Shown: positions 8,466 to 16,279 of the stretch, piece by piece | Layout of the letters: every line of letters starts with the position of its first letter | Numbering within the stretch: the first letter of the stretch is position 1 | Assembly: GCA_029012285.1 (NCBI GenBank) | Contig: JAQXLU010000005.1 | Span: 1 to 35,169, forward strand | DNA from: Clostridiales bacterium | GTDB taxonomy: Bacteria; Bacillota; Clostridia; Christensenellales; Aristaeellaceae | Reading direction: 5' to 3' | DNA: 35,169 nt | The notes under the pieces: generated by a model | What the model was told of the DNA's origin: nothing | The model's input: only the letters and a program-made list of their open reading frames with translations | Database searches by the model: none | Program-made: the position numbers and the translations under genes

Positions 8466-8520
8466 GAAAGCCAGTATGGCGTGGGTTTATGCCCCTGCCA
8501 GGCGAAAGGAAAGGATGCAT

Positions 8521-10296
8521 ATGCGTCAGCAACTGATGGATCTACGTGCGGTGATGGCGAAGCACGGCGTGGATTATTGCCTGATTCCCTCCAACGATTT
8601 TCATGGCTCGGAGTATCTGAGCGACCATTTCAAGTGCCGCAAATGGGTTTCCGGCTTCACCGGCAGCGCGGGGACGCTGCTGGTAGGGGCGGACTGGGCT
8701 GGCTTATGGACGGACGGCCGCTATTTCCTCCAGGCGGCGCAGCAGCTATCGGGCAGCGGCATCGAGCTGGAAAAGATGGGGGAGAGCGGCGTCCCCACCC
8801 TGAACGAGTATTTGGAAAAGCACCTCAAGGCCGGGCAGACGCTGGGCTTCGACGGGCGCGTGGTGTCCGCCAGGATGGCGGAGAGCCTGCGCCAGATCGC
8901 GGAGAAATGCGGCGCTTCCGTCGCCTGTGAGGATGACCTGGTGGGCGAGATCTGGACGGATCGCCCGGCCTTGAGCGCCGAGCCCGCCTTTGAATTGTCG
9001 GCGGATGTGGTGGGCAAGTCCCGCGCGGAAAAGCTGATGGAGTTGCGTGCCGCCCTGACCCGGGAGGGCGCGGATGCGACGGTGATCGCGTCCCTGATGG
9101 ATGTGTGCTGGCTGATGAACCTGCGCGGCGCGGACGTGGATTGCACCCCGGTGATGCTGTCCTTCGCGGCTGTCACGGCGGAGGAAGCGGTGCTGTTCGT
9201 CAACCCGGCTGTGCTGTCGGAGACGATCCGGCACAACCTGGAGGGCGACGGCGTGACCATCCGCGCCTATGAGGAGGTATACGACTACGTCCGTAGCTTG
9301 CCCAAGGGCAGCAGCGTCATGATGAACCTGAACGTGGTCAACAGCAAGCTGAAGGTCTGCGTGCCCGAGGGCGTCGCGATCCTCGACCGGGTGGACGCCA
9401 CCACCCTGCCCAAGGCCTGCAAGAACGAGAAGGAAGTCGACAACTTCCGCATCGCCCACATCAAGGATGGCGCGGCGGTGACCAAGTTCATGCGCTGGCT
9501 GAAAATGAACGTGGGCAAAACGCCCATGGACGAGATCTCCGTGGCGGAAAAGCTGGAGGCCTTCCGTGCCGAGCAGCCCGGCTACATCGGCCCGAGCTTC
9601 TCACCTATTATGGGATATGGCGCACATGGCGCGATTGTGCACTATTCCGCCACAAAGGCGTCCTGCGCGACCATCGAGCCCCGCTCCTTCCTGTTGTCGG
9701 ACACCGGCGCGCACTTCATCGAGGGCACGACCGACATCACCCGCACCTATGCCCTGGGCGAATTGACCGATGATGAAAAGCGCTTCTACACCCTGGTGCT
9801 CAAGGGCAATCTGATGTTGGGCAACGCCCAGTGGAAAGCGGGCTGCACCGGCGCGAACCTTGATTATCTGGCCCGCGAGCCCCTCTGGCGGCTGGAGGCG
9901 GACTACAACCACGGCACCGGCCACGGCGTGGGCTATATCCTCAGCGTGCATGAGGGTCCCCAGTCCATCCACTGGGGCAGGGCCAATTCCACCCCCCTGG
10001 AGGTCGGCATGATTACCTCCAACGAGCCGGGCTTCTACCTGGAGGGCGCGTTCGGCGTGCGGCTGGAGAACCTGACCGTCGTCAAGGAGGTCGCTGCCAA
10101 CAGCTACGGGCGCTTCCTGCGCTTTGAAACCCTGACCATGGTGCCCTTCGACCTGGACGCCATCATCCCCGAGCTGCTGGGCGAGGAGTGCTGCGGCATC
10201 CTCAACGCCTACCATGCCAAGGTGCGCAAGACCCTTGCCCCCTACATGACCGCGGAGGAGAATGCCTGGCTGGCGGATGCCACCCGCCCTGTCTGA
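8521..10296 (+). CDS. pepP: Xaa-Pro aminopeptidase (aminopeptidase P, M24B)
   Basis: A 591-residue cytoplasmic metallopeptidase that removes the N-terminal residue from peptides beginning Xaa-Pro. Two creatinase-type N-terminal domains (about 1-310) precede the pita-bread catalytic domain (about 320-535) and the short C-terminal tail of the long, eukaryote-like form. All five expected dinuclear metal ligands are present: Asp394 and Asp405 (DTGAHFIEGTTD), His468 (GTGHGVGY), Glu502 (TSNEPGFY) and Glu516 (GVRLEN). I chose the ATG at 8521 because the AAAGGAAAGGA tract gives it better spacing; an in-frame ATG at 8515 is also possible. It lies 45 bases upstream of the glycosidase-like gene with no visible terminator between them, so they may be co-transcribed. 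Confidence 0.95.
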   Translation: MRQQLMDLRAVMAKHGVDYCLIPSNDFHGSEYLSDHFKCRKWVSGFTGSAGTLLVGADWAGLWTDGRYFLQAAQQLSGSGIELEKMGESGVPTLNEYLEKHLKAGQTLGFDGRVVSARMAESLRQIAEKCGASVACEDDLVGEIWTDRPALSAEPAFELSADVVGKSRAEKLMELRAALTREGADATVIASLMDVCWLMNLRGADVDCTPVMLSFAAVTAEEAVLFVNPAVLSETIRHNLEGDGVTIRAYEEVYDYVRSLPKGSSVMMNLNVVNSKLKVCVPEGVAILDRVDATTLPKACKNEKEVDNFRIAHIKDGAAVTKFMRWLKMNVGKTPMDEISVAEKLEAFRAEQPGYIGPSFSPIMGYGAHGAIVHYSATKASCATIEPRSFLLSDTGAHFIEGTTDITRTYALGELTDDEKRFYTLVLKGNLMLGNAQWKAGCTGANLDYLAREPLWRLEADYNHGTGHGVGYILSVHEGPQSIHWGRANSTPLEVGMITSNEPGFYLEGAFGVRLENLTVVKEVAANSYGRFLRFETLTMVPFDLDAIIPELLGEECCGILNAYHAKVRKTLAPYMTAEENAWLADATRPV

Positions 10297-10341
10297 ACGG
10301 CTTGACACAGTTGGCTACAACCGATCAAGGAGAGATTGCGT

Positions 10342-11748
10342 ATGAAGAAGCTACACATGGGCCCTGCGGCTTGCGCCCTCGACCTGGGCGACGGCAGCGA
10401 ACGGGCGGAATACGTCAACCAGGACTACATATTGCATAAGCTGGGCCGCCCGCATCGCGGCGTGAACATCATGTACACCTACTATCCCCATGACACGGAG
10501 TGGCCAGCGCGCATCTCCGAGGCGTGGAAGGATCGCAACGTCACCTTCCAGTGGGATTACCCCTACGACGATTACTTCCCCTATGGCGTGAACGATCAGC
10601 CCTTTGAGCAGATGCGCGACATCCGCCGCCACGGCCAGGAGGTGCTTTTGACCCTCACGCTGGACTGCGGCTTGTCCGACGGCGAGCTGCGTGAGGTTGC
10701 CCGCCAGCTGCGCCCCTATGGCCGCATGATGCTCCGCATCAACCACGAGTGCTGCGGCACCTGGTTCCAGCACAACAAGCGCTATACCTACGAGCAGGTC
10801 GGCGCGTTCTTCGTGCGCTTTGCAAGCATTCTCCGCCAGGAAGCGCCCAATGTGCGCATCATCTTCTGTGGCGGCTGGGGCCTGGAGGACGGCAAGGTCG
10901 AGCAGGAGGAGGCCTTCAAGGATTGCTACGCCGCCGCTGATCTGTGGAGCTGCGATTGCTACCCGGCGCTGCACTACGCCTGGCCCTACGGCGTGGCGGA
11001 GCCCGGCGGCGAGGGCTTCAAGGTGGAAACCATTGAGCAGGATGTGGAACAGTTCCGCCGCACCTACAAGCGCGCATGCGAGCTTGCGGGCACCAGCAAG
11101 CCTGTCATCACCGCCGAGTTCAACACCGATGGCGACGTGACCGGCCCGCGCAGCCAGCCTGATTCCGTGGTGCGCTTTGCCCATTACTGGCGCGACCACC
11201 GGGTGGACTGGTTCAAGTCCATCAGCATGTACCAGTTCCGCGACCGGGGCCGCCTGGGCCTGGAAATCGAGGATCCCAACAACAAGGGGGTTGGCATCGA
11301 GCAGCCCATGCTCCGCCGCTACCGGGACGAGGTGCTGCACGACCCTTATTTCTGCCCGACCTTTGAGGAAGGGGAGGAAGCTGCCTTCCCGGCCGCTCTG
11401 CGCTGGGGCGGCAGCGAGGATGCAGATGGTTTGGCCATTCCGGTGCACTTTGAGAAGAACCCCGAATTCTGCGAGATGACCGTCAAGCAGGAGATCGGCC
11501 TGATGGTCGAAATCAACGGCTGCTGGTTCTACAAGGCGCCCGGCACGAAAACCATCGACCTGATGAGCGCCTTCTTCGATAAGCCCATCGACGCGCCCTG
11601 CACGTTGACCATGAAGCTCTTCGCGCCCCCTGCCGACGGATTGAACGTCGACGACGGCAGCGAGGACTGGGCTGTCAACTACCGCGCCACCCTGACGGAA
11701 GCGCCCCAGATGCGCATCCGCTATGAGGTGCCCGGGGTGGTGAAGTAA
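10342..11748 (+). CDS. Probable TIM-barrel glycoside hydrolase (clan GH-A-like)
   Basis: A 468-residue protein without a signal peptide, so probably acting on imported sugars or glycosides. Residues about 35-330 read like a (beta/alpha)8 barrel. RINHE (Glu136) at the end of one strand and VITAEFN (Glu259) at the end of a later one fit the acid/base and nucleophile of clan GH-A retaining hydrolases. DLWSCDCYPALHYAW resembles a substrate-binding strand. The last 120 or so residues look like a beta-sandwich. I cannot assign a GH family; GH26-like or an uncharacterised family are options. The ATG at 10342 follows AAGGAGA with 8-base spacing. A GC hairpin lacking a T tract follows the stop (GGCGG and CCGCC around 11760). 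Confidence 0.6.
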   Translation: MKKLHMGPAACALDLGDGSERAEYVNQDYILHKLGRPHRGVNIMYTYYPHDTEWPARISEAWKDRNVTFQWDYPYDDYFPYGVNDQPFEQMRDIRRHGQEVLLTLTLDCGLSDGELREVARQLRPYGRMMLRINHECCGTWFQHNKRYTYEQVGAFFVRFASILRQEAPNVRIIFCGGWGLEDGKVEQEEAFKDCYAAADLWSCDCYPALHYAWPYGVAEPGGEGFKVETIEQDVEQFRRTYKRACELAGTSKPVITAEFNTDGDVTGPRSQPDSVVRFAHYWRDHRVDWFKSISMYQFRDRGRLGLEIEDPNNKGVGIEQPMLRRYRDEVLHDPYFCPTFEEGEEAAFPAALRWGGSEDADGLAIPVHFEKNPEFCEMTVKQEIGLMVEINGCWFYKAPGTKTIDLMSAFFDKPIDAPCTLTMKLFAPPADGLNVDDGSEDWAVNYRATLTEAPQMRIRYEVPGVVK

Positions 11749-11828
11749 CCCTGACGGGCGGTTTCATCCGCCTGAAAAGCAGGTATATACATGGCAGTGG
11801 TTGATTCACACCCGCACGGAGGATGCAT

Positions 11829-12581
11829 ATGAAACTGATTTCCTGGAACGTCAACGGCCTGCGGGCCATCCTCGGCAAGAACTTCATGGAGGCCTTCACG
11901 GCGCTGGACGCGGACGTGTTCTGCCTCCAGGAGACCAAGCTCCAAGCCGGCCAGCACGACCTGGAGCTGCCCGGCTACCATCAATACTGGAACTACGCCG
12001 AGAAGAAGGGTTACTCCGGCACGGCGGTGTTCACCCGGGTGGAACCCCTCAGCGTGCGCTACGGCATCGGCGTGGAGGAGCATGACCACGAGGGCCGCGT
12101 CATCACCCTGGAGTATGCGGATTTCTACCTCGTCAACGTGTATGTGCCCAACGCCCAGCGGGAGCTGACCCGCCTGGATTACCGCATGGCCTGGGAGGAT
12201 GCCTTCCTAAGCTACATCCGCAGCCTGGAGGCCTATAAGCCCGTGCTTTACTGCGGAGACCTGAATGTGGCCCACCAACCCATCGACCTGAAGAACCCCA
12301 AGTCCAACACCCACAACGCCGGCTTCACCCAGGAGGAGCGCGACAAGCTCACCGCCGTGATCGACGCAGGGTATGTGGACACCTTCCGCTACTTCCACCC
12401 GGAGGAAACCGACGCCTATACCTGGTGGAGCTACATGTTCAAGGCGCGGGAAAAGAATGTCGGCTGGCGCATTGACTATTTCATCGCGTCGGAGAAGCTG
12501 ACGCCGCGTCTCAAAAGCGCCTGCATCCACCCCGAGGTGATGGGCTCAGACCATTGCCCGGTGGAAGTGGTGATCGAATAA
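11829..12581 (+). CDS. xth: Exodeoxyribonuclease III
   Basis: A 250-residue AP endonuclease / 3'-5' exonuclease of the EEP superfamily, acting in base excision repair. All family motifs are visible: SWNVNGLRA at the start, QETKLQ with the metal-binding Glu35, NVYVPNA, GDLNVAH (Asp144, Asn146), WRIDYF, and GSDHCPV (Asp241, catalytic His242). The length is typical. The ATG at 11829 has GGAGG six bases upstream; an ATG two codons earlier lies too close to it. A strong terminator follows directly. Confidence 0.97.
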   Translation: MKLISWNVNGLRAILGKNFMEAFTALDADVFCLQETKLQAGQHDLELPGYHQYWNYAEKKGYSGTAVFTRVEPLSVRYGIGVEEHDHEGRVITLEYADFYLVNVYVPNAQRELTRLDYRMAWEDAFLSYIRSLEAYKPVLYCGDLNVAHQPIDLKNPKSNTHNAGFTQEERDKLTAVIDAGYVDTFRYFHPEETDAYTWWSYMFKAREKNVGWRIDYFIASEKLTPRLKSACIHPEVMGSDHCPVEVVIE

Positions 12582-12588
12582 GCAGCAT

Positions 12589-12616
12589 GGGCCTCCTGCA
12601 TCCGGGAGGCCCTTTC
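12589..12616 (+). terminator. Terminator of the exodeoxyribonuclease III gene
   Basis: A perfect 8-bp stem (GGGCCTCC, 12589-12596, with GGAGGCCC, 12605-12612) followed by a short TTTC. Confidence 0.75.
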
Positions 12617-12639
12617 ACTTGCGTGCACGAATGTATAAT
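12612..12639 (+). promoter_or_regulatory. Possible promoter of the 12.65-kb RNA
   Basis: A perfect TATAAT at 12634-12639 with a weak -35 (CTTTCA, 12612-12617, 16-bp spacer), directly behind the preceding gene's terminator. No open reading frame with a ribosome binding site follows on this strand. Confidence 0.5.
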
Positions 12640-12645
12640 CATCGA

Positions 12646-12842
12646 AATCCCTGTATGGATGGGGTGGAAGGACTTGAAACGGCGAGCATCACCCACCAGT
12701 CTGCGGAGTGCAGTTCGGGGTCACCTCGTAACGGCTGATCCTCAAGGGCGTAGCCAACGCCCAAGGATAAAGCGCTGTCAAGCAGGCATCCCCTCCTTCA
12801 ACCTAAAATCAGCCCCCACCGTGCGTGAGGGCTGATTTTGTA
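12646..12842 (+). ncRNA. Candidate structured small RNA, about 195 nt, family unknown
   Basis: An intergenic stretch with its own -10 box and a strong terminator but no credible coding frame. It folds by eye into a long closed structure. An outer stem joins 12663-12672 to 12795-12804 (10 bp, one mismatch). A next stem joins 12673-12677 and 12681-12684 to 12778-12782 and 12773-12776, with an 11-base bulge on the 3' side. Inside are a small CTGC/GCAG hairpin (around 12701-12713) and a well-formed arm (12738-12742 with 12764-12768, then GGGCGT with ACGCCC). Length and layout recall 6S RNA, but the central bubble is lopsided. No signature of SRP RNA, RNase P RNA or tmRNA is seen. Confidence 0.45.
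12806..12840. terminator. Bidirectional terminator
   Basis: AAAATCAGCCC (12806-12816) pairs perfectly with GGGCTGATTTT (12830-12840), with CAC/GTG extending the stem inward. Both strands end in a T run, so it can terminate the rightward RNA and the leftward phosphodiester glycosidase gene. Confidence 0.9.
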
Positions 12843-12847
12843 TGCGC

Positions 12848-13747
12848 TTAATCCGGCAAATCCTTGATGATGATGGCGTCGCCTACGTTGCGTCCGCCTT
12901 CAAAGGGCGTGGAATAGATCTTGCCGTCGAAGACCAGCATGGAGGATTGTCCGCCATCCAGGTTGTAGGCTGCCTTGCAGCCAAGGCTCTCCATCAGCTG
13001 GGCCAGATGATTCAGATCCAGGCCGATGCTGGATCGCCGCTCCTCAAGGGCGCTCTTGACGCCACGGCCGTCCACCTGCACGAAGCAGTAATGGCCTGGC
13101 TCAAAGTAGCCGATGGCGGAGCGGGGATTCTCCTGGTGAATGGTGATATTGCTGAAATCCAGGGTGGCCTTGCCCTGCGCGTCCAGCAGCGCCGGGCCGA
13201 AGAGGAAGATGTGCCAAATGTTGTTTGCATCCACGTCCGCGCGGATCTGGTCGTTGTCCACGTCTGCATGGTTCACCGTCACCATTTCGCCGCTGCGGTA
13301 GACGATGGCGATGTCGCGCATGCGATTGGGGGTATCCCGGTTGACCTTGCCGTTGCTGACGGACCAGCCCGCGTTAAAGTAATGCCCGTTGTCGCCCGTC
13401 ATGGCCACGATGGCGTTGCCATCCGCCGCCATGGTGCGCACCCGGGAGGTTGTCTTGCCATACCCGCCGCCGGCGTGAACCCGCTGGAAGCACTCCACCG
13501 AGCGCACATAAATGTCCACCACATACACGTCGGAGCGCTCTACACGGCTTCCTGTGATGGTGATGTTCATACTGTCGGACTGGTAGGAGTTCTCCGTCAT
13601 GATGGGGGCAGCCCCCTGGGGCAGGAACTTGTCTGCGAACTTTTCAGAAAAGTCAGCAAACGCGGGGGATGTCGCAGCCTCTCCCAGGGCGATCACCGGC
13701 AGCAGAAGCGATAGCAACAGCGCAAGCAGTTTTGAAAGATGCTTCAT
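12848..13747 (-). CDS. Secreted phosphodiester glycosidase (NAGPA domain) family protein
   Basis: A 299-residue protein with an N-terminal signal peptide (MKHLSKLLALLLSLLLPVIALGEA). The rest matches the pattern of the NAGPA/phosphodiester glycosidase domain: ADGNAIVAMTGDNGHYF in the middle, RSSIGLDLNHLAQLMESLGCKAAYNLDGGQSS near the end, and a closing GRNVGDAIII. Relatives in animals uncover mannose 6-phosphate; bacterial members are thought to act on cell-surface or wall phosphodiester-linked sugars, with real substrates mostly unknown. The ATG at 13747 has AAGGAG upstream. It is transcribed alone from the promoter at 13795-13823 and converges on the small-RNA candidate, sharing its terminator. 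Confidence 0.85.
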   Translation of the reverse strand: MKHLSKLLALLLSLLLPVIALGEAATSPAFADFSEKFADKFLPQGAAPIMTENSYQSDSMNITITGSRVERSDVYVVDIYVRSVECFQRVHAGGGYGKTTSRVRTMAADGNAIVAMTGDNGHYFNAGWSVSNGKVNRDTPNRMRDIAIVYRSGEMVTVNHADVDNDQIRADVDANNIWHIFLFGPALLDAQGKATLDFSNITIHQENPRSAIGYFEPGHYCFVQVDGRGVKSALEERRSSIGLDLNHLAQLMESLGCKAAYNLDGGQSSMLVFDGKIYSTPFEGGRNVGDAIIIKDLPD

Positions 13748-13794
13748 TTGTCCTTCTCCTTGTACAGATGGTGAGCATGTACTCGTCCGGCTAT

Positions 13795-13823
13795 ATGGTA
13801 CAGCAATTCCCATGAGATGTCAA
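13795..13823 (-). promoter_or_regulatory. Sigma-A promoter of the phosphodiester glycosidase gene
   Basis: On the minus strand a perfect TTGACA (13818-13823), 17-bp spacer, TACCAT (13795-13800). Confidence 0.75.
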
Positions 13824-13869
13824 GGCGAACGGGAAAACTGCGCCCATCACGAAAAACCGCATAAACGGC

Positions 13870-13898
13870 TTGCTTTCCCGGCGCTTTCCCTGTATACT
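13870..13898 (+). promoter_or_regulatory. Sigma-A promoter of the GH127 gene
   Basis: TTGCTT (13870-13875), 17-bp spacer, TATACT (13893-13898). A short inverted repeat (CTGTT, nine bases, AACAG) covers the expected transcription start and could bind a regulator, though it is short enough to be chance. Confidence 0.7.
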
Positions 13899-13944
13899 GT
13901 TGGTATAGAATAACAGGGGCTTTGCGCCCTTGGGAGGCATGCAG

Positions 13945-16002
13945 ATGAACAAGCAGGTTTTCTCAAAGCCGATTGACCTGAAGAAAGTCACGGTGACCGA
14001 TTCCTTCTGGCAGCGCGAGATGGAGCTGGTGCGCAAGGAGGTTATTCCCTATCAGTGGGAGGCGCTGAACGACCGCGTCCCCGGGGCAGACCCCTCCTGG
14101 TGCATGCGCAACTTCCGCATTGCCGGGCGGATGATGGCTGACCAGCGCCGCCTGGGTGCGCAGTATGTGCCGCCCAGGTACACAAACCGCGGCTTCCAGG
14201 CCCTGCCGGAGGACATGGACCATCCCGAGGACGACAAATTCTATGGCTTCCTCTTTCAGGATACGGACTTATCCAAGTGGATCGAGGCGGTGGGGTACAG
14301 CTTGACCCAGCATCCCGACCCAGCGCTGGAAAAGGTCGCGGACGAGGCCATCGACGTGCTCTGCGCCGCCCAGACGCCCGATGGCTACCTGGACACCTAC
14401 TATATCATCAACGGCATGGACGCCGCGCTGACCAATCTGCGGGACAACCATGAATTGTACTGCCTGGGCCATCTGGTGGAGGGCGCAGTGGCTTATTATC
14501 AGGCCACGGGCAAGGACAAGCTGCTGTGCGCCGCCGCCCGGTTCGCGGATTACATCGACCAGCGCTTCGGCCCGGAGGAGGGCAAATGCAAGGGCTATCC
14601 CGGGCATGAGATCGCGGAAATGGCCCTCGTCCGGCTCTATGAGGTCACGGGGGAGGAGCGATACCTCCGCCTGAGCGAGTTCTTTGTCAATCAGCGCGGA
14701 CAGGAGCCCAACTACTTTATCGAGGAGGAACGCGCCCGCGCCGAGCGCGAGGGCCGCAGGTGGACCAAGCCCTCCACCAACCCGGACTATCATCAGGCGG
14801 GGAAGCCCGTGCGCGAGCAGGACGAGGCCGTTGGCCACGCGGTGCGCGCCGTGTACCTGTATTCCGGCATGGCAGATGTGGCCCGGCTGACCGGGGATGA
14901 TACCCTCCTGGCAGCCTGTGACCGCCTGTGGGACAACATCGTCAACAAAAAGCTCTATGTGACCGGCGGTATCGGCGCGACCCATCATGGCGAGGCCTTC
15001 TCCTACGCCTACGATCTGCCCAATGATACCGCCTATTCCGAGACCTGCGCCGCCATCGGCCTGGCGTTCTTCGCCCGCCGGATGCTGCAGATCAAGCCCG
15101 ACAGCAAGTACGCCGACGTGATGGAGATGGCGCTGTACAACACCGTTCTGGCCGGGATGGCGCTGGACGGCAAGAGCTTCTTCTATGTCAACCCCCTATC
15201 TGTGGTACCGGAGGCCTGCCGGAAGGATCAGCGCCTTGGGCATGTGCTGCCCACCCGCCGCAAGTGGTTCGGCTGTGCCTGCTGCCCGCCCAATATCGCC
15301 CGCATTGTGGCGTCCATCGCGTCCTATGCCTACACGGAGAACGAGGATACCCTCTTCACCCACCTGTACATGGCTGGCAGCGTGGAGAAGGACTTCGCCG
15401 GCCGCCGCCTCACCATGGAGGTCAAGGCCCGCATGCCCTGGCATGGACATGTGTATGTGACGCTCCACTGCGACGAGGCGGTGAACGGCACGTTGGCTTT
15501 CCGCATCCCCAACTGGGCGCAGGACGCGGTTATCACCTGCGGCGAAAAGATGCCCGTCTACAAGGACGGTTACGCTTACCTCTCCGGCGAATGGCATGAG
15601 GGCGATATGATCACCCTCCACCTACCCATGCAGGTGCGGATGCTCGCCGCCAATCCCGCTGTGCGCGCGGATGTGGACAAGGTTGCCTTCCGGCGCGGCC
15701 CGGTCACCTTCTGTGCGGAGCAAGCGGATAATGGCGCTGACCTCCATATGCTGCGGGTGGATACGAGGTATATCGGCGACCGCGGGGAAGGCATTGAGTG
15801 GGCGTTTGACGAGGATACCTTCGGGCATGAAACGGTGAAGCTCCATGTGCCTGCCAAGCGCTTGCTGCCGGTGGAGGATTCCTCGCTGTATACGATGTGG
15901 CAGCCGCCCCGGGAGGAAGCTGCGAAGATCACGCTGGTGCCCTATTATACATGGGCCAATCGTGGCGAAGGCGAGATGCTGGTCTGGCTGCGCCGCAAGT
16001 AA
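13945..16002 (+). CDS. Glycoside hydrolase family 127 (beta-L-arabinofuranosidase-like)
   Basis: A 685-residue protein with an (alpha/alpha)6 barrel and C-terminal beta domains, no signal peptide, so acting on imported oligosaccharides. The zinc-cysteine active site known from HypBA1 is intact: Glu366 and Cys368 (YSETCAA), and Cys446-Cys447 (FGCACCPPNIAR), of which Cys446 corresponds to the nucleophile. Glu350 (HHGEAFS) sits 16 residues before Glu366, as the acid/base does in HypBA1. Family members release beta-L-arabinofuranose from plant glycans or arabinofuranosyl peptides. The ATG at 13945 has GGGAGG seven bases upstream. It is a lone gene with no transporter beside it; the substrate is inferred from family only. 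Confidence 0.93.
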   Translation: MNKQVFSKPIDLKKVTVTDSFWQREMELVRKEVIPYQWEALNDRVPGADPSWCMRNFRIAGRMMADQRRLGAQYVPPRYTNRGFQALPEDMDHPEDDKFYGFLFQDTDLSKWIEAVGYSLTQHPDPALEKVADEAIDVLCAAQTPDGYLDTYYIINGMDAALTNLRDNHELYCLGHLVEGAVAYYQATGKDKLLCAAARFADYIDQRFGPEEGKCKGYPGHEIAEMALVRLYEVTGEERYLRLSEFFVNQRGQEPNYFIEEERARAEREGRRWTKPSTNPDYHQAGKPVREQDEAVGHAVRAVYLYSGMADVARLTGDDTLLAACDRLWDNIVNKKLYVTGGIGATHHGEAFSYAYDLPNDTAYSETCAAIGLAFFARRMLQIKPDSKYADVMEMALYNTVLAGMALDGKSFFYVNPLSVVPEACRKDQRLGHVLPTRRKWFGCACCPPNIARIVASIASYAYTENEDTLFTHLYMAGSVEKDFAGRRLTMEVKARMPWHGHVYVTLHCDEAVNGTLAFRIPNWAQDAVITCGEKMPVYKDGYAYLSGEWHEGDMITLHLPMQVRMLAANPAVRADVDKVAFRRGPVTFCAEQADNGADLHMLRVDTRYIGDRGEGIEWAFDEDTFGHETVKLHVPAKRLLPVEDSSLYTMWQPPREEAAKITLVPYYTWANRGEGEMLVWLRRK

Positions 16003-16041
16003 GCGCAACGTACCCCGCGCGAAGCGAAAACGGGTGTCGAG

Positions 16042-16158
16042 AGGGTCGAAGACCCTTCGCAGGGTGAAGGGACAGAGTCCCTTCCCGCCGGAGGCCTCCG
16101 CGCCCGCAGGCGCAAAGCCCCCACGCGCCGTTCGCGAATCCCCAGGATTCGCTGAACG
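16042..16158. repeat. Chain of hairpins, probable dispersed intergenic repeat
   Basis: Five palindromes lie within about 117 bases between the GH127 stop and the kinase terminator: AGGGTC/GACCCT (16042-16056), GAAGGGAC/GTCCCTTC (16066-16084), CGGAGGCCTCCG (16089-16100), GCGCC/GGCGC (16100-16113), and a 13-bp stem with one bulged base (16129-16158). None is followed by a T run, so these are not ordinary terminators. The short frames crossing it lack ribosome binding sites. The arrangement is typical of REP-like or MITE-like elements, but no second copy was noticed in this window, so repetition is inferred. Confidence 0.5.
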
Positions 16159-16237
16159 CGCCACACAGCCCCAAATAGGCAGCACACGCCACACCCCCAT
16201 GCGGCTCTCCTGATGACCAGGATTCCCATGACATACC

Positions 16238-16275
16238 AAAAACGCGGGTGCAGAGAATTCCTCCCTGCATCCGCG
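16238..16275 (-). terminator. Terminator of the two-component operon
   Basis: Read leftward: an 11-bp stem (16265-16275 with 16243-16253, one mismatch), then five T at 16242-16238. Confidence 0.85.
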
Positions 16276-16279
16276 CTTG

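Noticed and set aside
10303..10308. Perfect TTGACA between aminopeptidase P and the glycosidase-like gene
   Set aside because: No -10-like sequence lies 15-19 bp downstream.
12646..12842. SRP RNA, RNase P RNA or tmRNA as the identity of the small RNA candidate
   Set aside because: The GGAAGGAAGCA-type SRP loop, the GAGGAAAGUCC motif of RNase P and the tRNA-like ends of tmRNA are all missing; 6S remains possible but unproven.
16003..16279. Short open frames on both strands crossing the hairpin cluster
   Set aside because: No ribosome binding sites and translations dominated by Arg, Pro and Ala; the DNA is explained by the palindromes.
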